Assembly (NCBI GenBank): GCA_013339895.1
Contig: JABACO010000006.1
Coordinates: 5,666,151 to 5,730,150, forward strand
Direction of reading: 5' to 3'
DNA length: 64,000 nucleotides
Source of the DNA: Ephydatia muelleri
Lineage: Eukaryota; Porifera; Demospongiae; Spongillida; Spongillidae
Shown here: in pieces, positions 58,320-64,000 of the stretch
How positions within the stretch are numbered: the first letter of the stretch is position 1
How the letters are laid out: each line of letters begins with the position of its first letter
The notes under the pieces: generated by a model
Told to the model about the DNA's origin: nothing
Databases searched by the model: none
What the model saw: the letters and a program-made list of their open reading frames with translations, nothing else
Program-made: the position numbers and the translations under genes

Positions 58320-59000
58320 TGATCTCCACCTGTAAGTTAATCCGGTTCTCAGTGCATCCAGTTGTAGGTCTGGGCCTCGACACCACTCCCCCCAGAACCA
58401 AGTCATGGTAAATTAACTCAATGACCCAATGAGGTGCACAGGGATGGTGATGTCGGTCAATGTTTAAGGCTGAGTTGGGACCACAGGATGGTCGAGGCCG
58501 TCTAGGCTCCGATAATCTACTGGGTGTTCCAAGTCAACAAATATATAGGCTTCAGCCTATCCATTGATTATATCTCCTTCCATCCTCCTATGTCAATCAT
58601 GAAGCTCTTGTTCCTCGGTTGAAAGACTTTGAAAGGTCCTTTGTATACATTGGAGGGGTATATGGTAAGCATCCTGGCAGACAAAAAAAACTGGGATTGC
58701 TTCAGGTTGGGTGGTATGGAAGATGGTACAACCCCATGTTTGGAGGTGGGCATGGGAGTGTGCATGTAAACCTGATCCCGGAGTTGTTGTAGTTGGGAGT
58801 GATGCTCGAGCTGGGAATTGTGACTAACAAAAAAAATTATCCGGCTTCGTTAGAGGTGCACCATAGACCAGGTCAGCCAACAAACATTCTAGGTTGTCCT
58901 TTGGTGTTGCACAAATTCCCAACACAGTTCCGTTGTCCAATTAGGGCCAGTGAGCTGAGCCTAAGGATGCCTTAATCATAGATTGACCAATTGTGACTTA
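58320..59000 (-). mobile_element. Fossil Ty3/gypsy element: 3' part of pol, second copy
   Basis: Same antisense integrase-end fragment as at 6,170-6,910 ('VYKGPFKVFQPRNKSF', 'IDIGGWKEI'). Broken, with no terminal repeats. It arose by duplication of the segment rather than by a separate insertion, because the flanks match too. Confidence 0.65.
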
Positions 59001-59159
59001 AGTCACAGTAGATTTCAATTGAGAAATGCTTCAAATTTTAAAATAGCAACAGCCTAATTCTGAACTTAATCTCACATACTGGATGCCTCGGTGTTCTTAG
59101 TATGTTAATCATACATTGATCAATGATAACCCCCGTTATAAAACTTTACACTTCGGTAC

Positions 59160-59425
59160 AATGAAAGCACCAAAGGTTGGGAACAAAGTACAGGCAACTG
59201 CAGCAACGGCGATGGGCAAAAAGCTGGCAACACAACGCAACGGGGGCTGATGCAAAGGTCAAAAAGCTTTCAGGTGAAATTATAGCTTCAGAGGTAGTGG
59301 ACGTGGGCACAAATGGAGGGTACGCTGGGACGATGTCAAAATCGGCGAATCCCGTTCACAGTTCTAAGGTACTGGAGAATGCTGCGTCTTCAACCCAAGC
59401 AAAAGAATGCCCATCTTAACGCGTA
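59160..59425 (+). other. Possible remnant of a transposon protein N-terminus
   Basis: ATG at 59,161 opens 'MKAPKVGNKVQATAATAMGK', and another frame later gives 'HKWRVRWDDVKIG'. The latter pattern recalls the Tudor-like start of some piggyBac-type proteins, but the match is weak. A 'GGGCACGAGATTA' hairpin-family terminus follows at 59,436. Confidence 0.25.
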
Positions 59426-59439
59426 TAAGGTTGGGTCTG

Positions 59440-60610
59440 GGCACGAGATTAGTAATGTACTAGTTCTAGGTATGCTTGCATATGTGCTTTAAACATATTA
59501 ATAACATGGTAAAATAACAGATCATGTGACGTATGAACGATAAATGGCAGGAGCACGAGATACAATAGTTTGTCACTATACAATCGAGGATAGCATTAAT
59601 TTTATGTAAACGCGATGGCCTTACCTGACTTCTCTGACATACATGCAATAAAATTAATGCACTATAAGTAAAAAAATGATACTTAATTGTAGCAGTTAAT
59701 TAGCTGATTTAGTAACAGTAAATCTTTAAAGTATCTGTTGAGTTTGTAATGGTGAAATCAGAATTTTTTAATCACAAATCAAAGCTGAATTATACACTGA
59801 TGTCACAATTTGTGTGTCACTGTTAACCGAAACTGATCCCCCACATATTTTGATAGACTGATCTCATATTACTACTGGAACAATATAGGCGCTGCCTACT
59901 CAGAAAGTTCAACGGGTAGCAATATTCCCTCCTGGACTGATATTTAATATTGAAATTCATCTCTTCTGACTGAATAGTGGAAAATGGGTTAAATAAAAAA
60001 AAAAAGCTTTTTGTGAAATGAACTTCGATTCCCAAGAGTATCATATGTGCTAGATGTATACATCTGGAAAAGATTCTATGCCTGCAGGTCACTGCATGGT
60101 GACTGAAAGGATTGAGGGTATTATCAGGGCAGAAGGTGTACACAGTCCTACCAGATGTGTCCAACCCAGCCACCACCTAATGGCCACCTGGTACTCATTG
60201 CAATTGGGCTCCAAATGAAAACCCAAACAAATATTATTAAACGACCACTGGTAGCCTTGAGGGTACATGAGGGACAGACACTGACAGGAGGTGGGCTTTG
60301 TTGTCTGGAAAGAACAAAGTGTGGTCTTAAACCCTCGAGATGGGTTACCAACTCTATAAGATGGCATTGGGAAGAGAAACCGGGGAGTTGAATAACGCTA
60401 CTGTGTGGATGTTGTCAGCACTACCAAAACCTGGGGATGACAGGGAGGCAAAGAAGGCAGCACCAGAATGTTGGAATAGGGAGCACAGGCATAGATAACA
60501 AATATTCATGCCTGCTATAGGTTGTCTTATGCAAATACAACTCACTCAAAGCAAACTTAGTTTTATAATTCACACATATTAATCACTAACGCAATACTAC
60601 AACTACTTGC
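59440..60610. other. No recognisable gene
   Basis: Mostly AT-rich unique DNA. The part 60,080-60,500 is richer in GC and could be an unrecognised interspersed repeat, but I found no other copy in this window. Confidence 0.45.
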
Positions 60611-60613
60611 AAG

Positions 60614-60900
60614 TTACAAAAGATAAGCAGTTGCAGCAGCCACAAAGCTATAGAGAAGAGTGACAAACACTGCAGATGATGCCACTAGATAAAGACAAGA
60701 GTTGGTTAACAAGTATAAACATCTCAATGAGGTATAATAACATAAACCACATGTATCCTATATTCCATCTACCACAATCTATTATCTATTAAATAAATTA
60801 TACATGGTATCCTTATTCAAATAGGAATAATACAAAACATACACAAAGTACTTCATACCTGTACTGGGAGATTCAGAAGTAGTGGCAGAAGTAGGAAGAG
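60614..60900 (-). CDS. Last two exons of a minus-strand surface protein (stalk and hydrophobic tail)
   Basis: On the minus strand, exon 60,900-60,859 (acceptor CAACAG, donor GTATGA) encodes a Ser/Thr-rich stalk 'LPTSATTSESPST'. It joins in phase 1 to exon 60,684-60,614 (acceptor ATCTAG), which encodes 'VASSAVFVTLLYSFVAAATA' then 'YLL' and a stop. The layout, a short stalk exon followed by a hydrophobic terminal exon with no cytoplasmic domain, is the same as at the 3' end of the Ig gene at 49.7-53.1 kb. The remaining exons would lie at higher coordinates, where none is recognisable up to the right-hand repeat. It may be a decayed relative of the Ig gene. Confidence 0.5.
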
Positions 60901-61317
60901 CTGTTGAGAGAACAATATATCTCTTCGTGCAATACATGTGCCCACAACAAGCTAAAATGAACCACAAAACCAAAGGGTTCGCCAAATGGGTTGTGATTAA
61001 TAATGTCTATGCATCAATGGAACTGATTCAAAGATTGATCAGGCCACAGTCTTCTGCTAGTACACCTATTAACTCCTTCATATTTGCAGGAGGAAGAGGA
61101 ACATGCTACTGTATTGACTATTAGCAGTTACACCCCTTTCAAATTGTTTGTAAAAATAACAAATACACTCTAAATACAAATGCAACTCCACATCCATCCC
61201 CTTACGTTAAAGATATTTTGTGCGAGTGAGTTCACTTGGACAAATGGATCAGTGGAGCCGATGATCATGTCGTGTAGAACCTACATAAGGAATGCCTCTG
61301 GTATGTCTTTATTTGTT

Positions 61318-62935
61318 CCTGTTTTGTCCTTTTTGGAGAGCATAATGTGATTGTGGTTTTAAGATGGTCTACTGCCTATCAATCACATTTTCAAACTTTT
61401 TCCATATTTGTGTTACACAGACTGCTCTTCCAGCATTGGTTAAGGATATGCCGCCCACAGCAGCAGCGTCATGGACCATGTGCAGATTAAAATAAGAATG
61501 TGCATATTGACAAATCCTTTTCCCGAAGTTGCAGATTTGTTTTGCCGACTTCCCTAACGACATTCTATTTTAAATCTACCTTAATTAGGTGTGAAATCAT
61601 TGGTCAGGTCTTGCTATTGCCTTTACAGAGTTCTTTTAACAACTTTAAATTTAAATACATGTTTATAAAATCCCACATGTGCCTTTTGAATACAATTGTA
61701 AAAATCAGTGTGCCCAGAACTTTTGATCTCTTTCATCATAATTACCTGATATCAGTTTATAATCACTGGTTATTTTGAACTTGCCAAAAACAAGTTGCCC
61801 ATAAATATGTCATGCCTGCAATATGTAACTTCTCTCCAAAACCCCAATGTTAGTTCCAATTCACAAAGGATGGGTATATTTGTTTAAGGATAATATTCAT
61901 CAAGTAGAATGTAGTGTGAAATGGATTGTTCCAGCATAGTCTTAACAGCAAACACATGGACATTATTCTTTGCTTTTTGTCATTCATTATTCTTACTAGC
62001 TTCTCAAAGAGGATGTTTTTATATGCCCATTTTTATAATCTTAAGACATTACCTGAAACCTCTTTATTCTTGTTGAATAAATAGTTAGGTATGTATCCCC
62101 ATTCATTATCACTTTGAGCACAAGAATATTCTGAACACCATTTCATGATGCAAACAAATTGCGAGTTAAAATGTACAGGTGTCACACAGTCAAGGAAAAT
62201 TCCTTATAAATAAATCCAACTTGCTAATTAACTTTCAATTATTCCATTATGTTGTAGTAACTAGGGGGAAAAATTATGACATAAACATAATTTAGTATAC
62301 ATGAATATTGTAAATATTGCTCTGGTAATAGAGATGCCACTTAGAAAGATGTTACATTTCTAAAGAAATACATTACATACATCAATGAATGTTTTACCTG
62401 TCACACGCGTCGAGCACATCTCATCTGGTGGTTACATAGGTTGGTAATGGCTTGCACACTGGCTCGAACCAAGAGTAGACCAGTCTGTAATGGATTGAAT
62501 GTAATATTGTAGGTTAGGTAGAGTTGGTGTCGACTCATTGAATACGTTAAACACAAAATTCATATAACTAACCTTACTGGTGAATTATTAAAATTCAAAT
62601 TTTGATTATTAATTTAGAGTTCAATTAGTAATAGCCATGTCATTAATATTGCAGTATTTGATATTGAGTGTTGTTTCAATTTAATTAACAGCACAAATTA
62701 TACCAATTTATTAATATAATACCCAACATTATTTACCATCTTTGGCATAACTATTAATCTTTTGTGTTGCTATGTAAATTGGTTAGGATTGGAGGTTCAA
62801 TCGTTGAATGCAGCTGAGCAAATTAAAGTCAGTGCACTTTCCTGCTCATATTGTCCCATTATAAGCCTAAAACTAATCTTGGGTTTCACTGAACCTCAGC
62901 CGAAGCCTATAGGTCATGAGCTGAACGGATAAAAG
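61318..62935 (+). repeat. Old interspersed repeat, copy 2
   Basis: Diverged copy of the 935-2,230 repeat with the same order of landmarks and extra unique DNA between them. Ends near CCTCAGCCGAAGCCTATAGG. Not coding. Confidence 0.6.
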
Positions 62936-63179
62936 AATCCTGCTTTTTTGAGATCCATAAAGACAACTCAGTCAACATCCCCGTGCACACTTTGTTTTCG
63001 AAACCAGGAGTACTGTCGTTCTGTGTCTCAACCTCCATATAAATAAAAAGAACAAGACGTTTCTGTCGTTTGTATGGAGTTAAATTAGAGCTCCCTCCCA
63101 AGGTGATTGGTCAGACAGCACATGGTGGCCACATGGGTAGGGTATTAATAGAGTTGGAGGGATGTAACAGTCAGTCTAA
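62936..63179. other. Unassigned flank of the tyrosine-recombinase element
   Basis: A short region with no recognisable feature. It may belong to the 5' part of the element that follows. Confidence 0.35.
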
Positions 63180-63925
63180 GCGTGAGTGCACAACTGGTAA
63201 CTTACTGGCAGGGGATGAGTCGCAGCAGCAGTAACACAGCAATAAGCACTGCAGGTACCCACAGCGAACACCACAGGTACCAGCAGGACAAACGACCCCA
63301 TCGCCCAGATTCTGCGTCTCACACCAGAATCAGGAAGAGTTCCAAAGCGTGTGCCAAGGACAGGAAGAGACAGTGCAGATAGTGTGGGGAAGCCAGATGG
63401 AGTCCACACAGAGCACAGAACTAGTGAAGCTCAAGTTGCTGATGTTACCTTTAATGCTGAGAGCATGGTGGTTAAAATTGAGTCTAGTAAGACAGACCAG
63501 TATCAGAATGGAGCATCCCTAGTTATTGCACACACTGGGCAGGTGACATGCCCAGTTGGTATGATGGAGCGCTACTTTCGCATGGGTGAGATTGATCACT
63601 CATCCCAGGCAAAGCTCTTTCGGGGAATAGTGCAGACCAAAGGTAAGGAGCGCTTAGGTAAGAATGGTGGTCTCAGTTACACTAGAGTAAGGGAGCTATT
63701 GTTAGAAAAATTATCCAAGTTGGGTTTTGACCCGGCATTGTTCGGAATGCATAGCTTGCAGGTGAGGGTGTATGTGCCACGGCAGCAGCCAACACAGGCA
63801 TAGAGGACAGACGTTTCAAGCGCCCATGGCCGTTGGAAGTCTAAATCAGCCAAGAACGGCTATGTGAAAGACTCCCTTGAGCGTCATTTGGAAGTGTCTA
63901 AGGGTGTGGATATTTAACCTCGGTC
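63180..63925 (+). mobile_element. Fossil tyrosine-recombinase element (DIRS- or Crypton-like)
   Basis: The plus strand encodes the C-terminal half of a tyrosine recombinase of the type found in DIRS-like retroelements and relatives of sponges and corals. Features are 'IESSKTDQYQNGASLVI', 'CPVGMMERYFRMG', 'LFRGIVQTK', 'GLSYTRVRELLLEKLSKLGF' and 'FGMHSL', followed by the 'RFKR' and 'GYVKDSL' end segments. Only this part is present; it is broken and near the window edge. No terminal repeats are visible. Confidence 0.7.
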
Positions 63926-64000
63926 CATTCTTTGTGTCTCTATGTGGCTGTGTGTGTGTGTTTGCAGGCGTGCGCAACGACACTATGCCAATTCAGTGCC

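Larger units (their letters stand above)
53870..59110 (+). repeat. Duplicated segment B (paralogue of 4.08-7.0 kb)
   Basis: Same block order as segment A but 5.2 instead of 2.9 kb. Extra material: a tandem duplication plus unique DNA (54.26-55.14 kb), a TTAA element (55,616-56,346), about 340 unassigned bases (56,765-57,105) and a LINE-like insertion (57,213-58,295). Segment A shows the uninterrupted sequence at each point, which fixes the insertion boundaries. Confidence 0.82.

Noticed and set aside
60080-60500. tRNA-derived SINE
   Set aside because: GC content and length fit, but I could not find convincing A and B box promoter words or a second copy.
62400-62500. Possible minus-strand exon with donor GTAAAAC
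   Set aside because: Every phase compatible with the neighbouring exons meets a stop codon.

Overview
The window looks like a repeat-rich invertebrate genome, most likely a sponge (low confidence; a cnidarian or another marine invertebrate is possible). The reasons are very short canonical GT-AG introns (48 to 173 bp in the best gene models), cell-surface Ig genes with phase-1 exons, abundant TACATGTA-type words, and transposon families common in sponges and corals (piggyBac, hAT/ZMYM-like, Merlin, RAG1-like, Ty3/gypsy, tyrosine-recombinase elements). There are no rRNA genes, CRISPR arrays or bacterial operons, and I recognised no tRNA gene.

Layout. 1-890 is a 21-bp minisatellite. 0.9-7 kb is old interspersed repeats, including a segment (4.1-7.0 kb) that recurs at 53.9-59.1 kb. 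7.7-12.6 kb is a decayed piggyBac interrupted by a young hAT element. 14.7-15.3 kb is a Merlin remnant. 15.6-20.5 kb holds a tandem pair of genes related to the N-terminal half of RAG1 (RAG1-type zinc region, RING finger, GG-containing basic segment) without a DDE core. 20.5-34.1 kb is foldback DNA: complex CA/GT satellites and a palindrome of about 8.1 kb. 34.1-35.3 kb is a truncated hAT.

The centrepiece is 35.7-45.46 kb. Two inverted arms of about 2 kb bracket a 5.5-kb core with two divergent genes. One is an 841-residue protein with an RNase-H-like 'ADNCVGQNKN' motif and a C-terminal C2H2 finger (candidate transposase). The other is a six-exon gene for a 283-residue CtIP/Sae2/Ctp1-type DNA-end-processing protein. 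The outer part of these arms resembles the foldback repeats at 20.5-21.9, 27.7-29.9 and 45.4-46.2 kb, so the window seems to hold one coding member and several non-coding members of a single family of giant inverted-repeat elements. CtIP/Sae2 proteins help Mre11 open hairpins and palindrome-derived ends, so its presence inside a long-palindrome element suggests a functional link (inference).

46-49.6 kb holds tandem repeats and unassigned DNA. 49.7-53.1 kb is a well-supported eight-exon Ig-superfamily membrane protein gene with one Ig exon recently triplicated. 53.9-59.1 kb is the paralogue of the 4-7 kb segment, enlarged by a 731-bp TTAA element, a LINE-like piece and other insertions, and carrying a minus-strand transmembrane exon. 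60.6-60.9 kb carries two terminal exons (stalk, hydrophobic tail) of another minus-strand surface protein. 61.3-62.9 kb is a second copy of the 0.9-2.2 kb repeat. The window ends in a fossil tyrosine-recombinase element.
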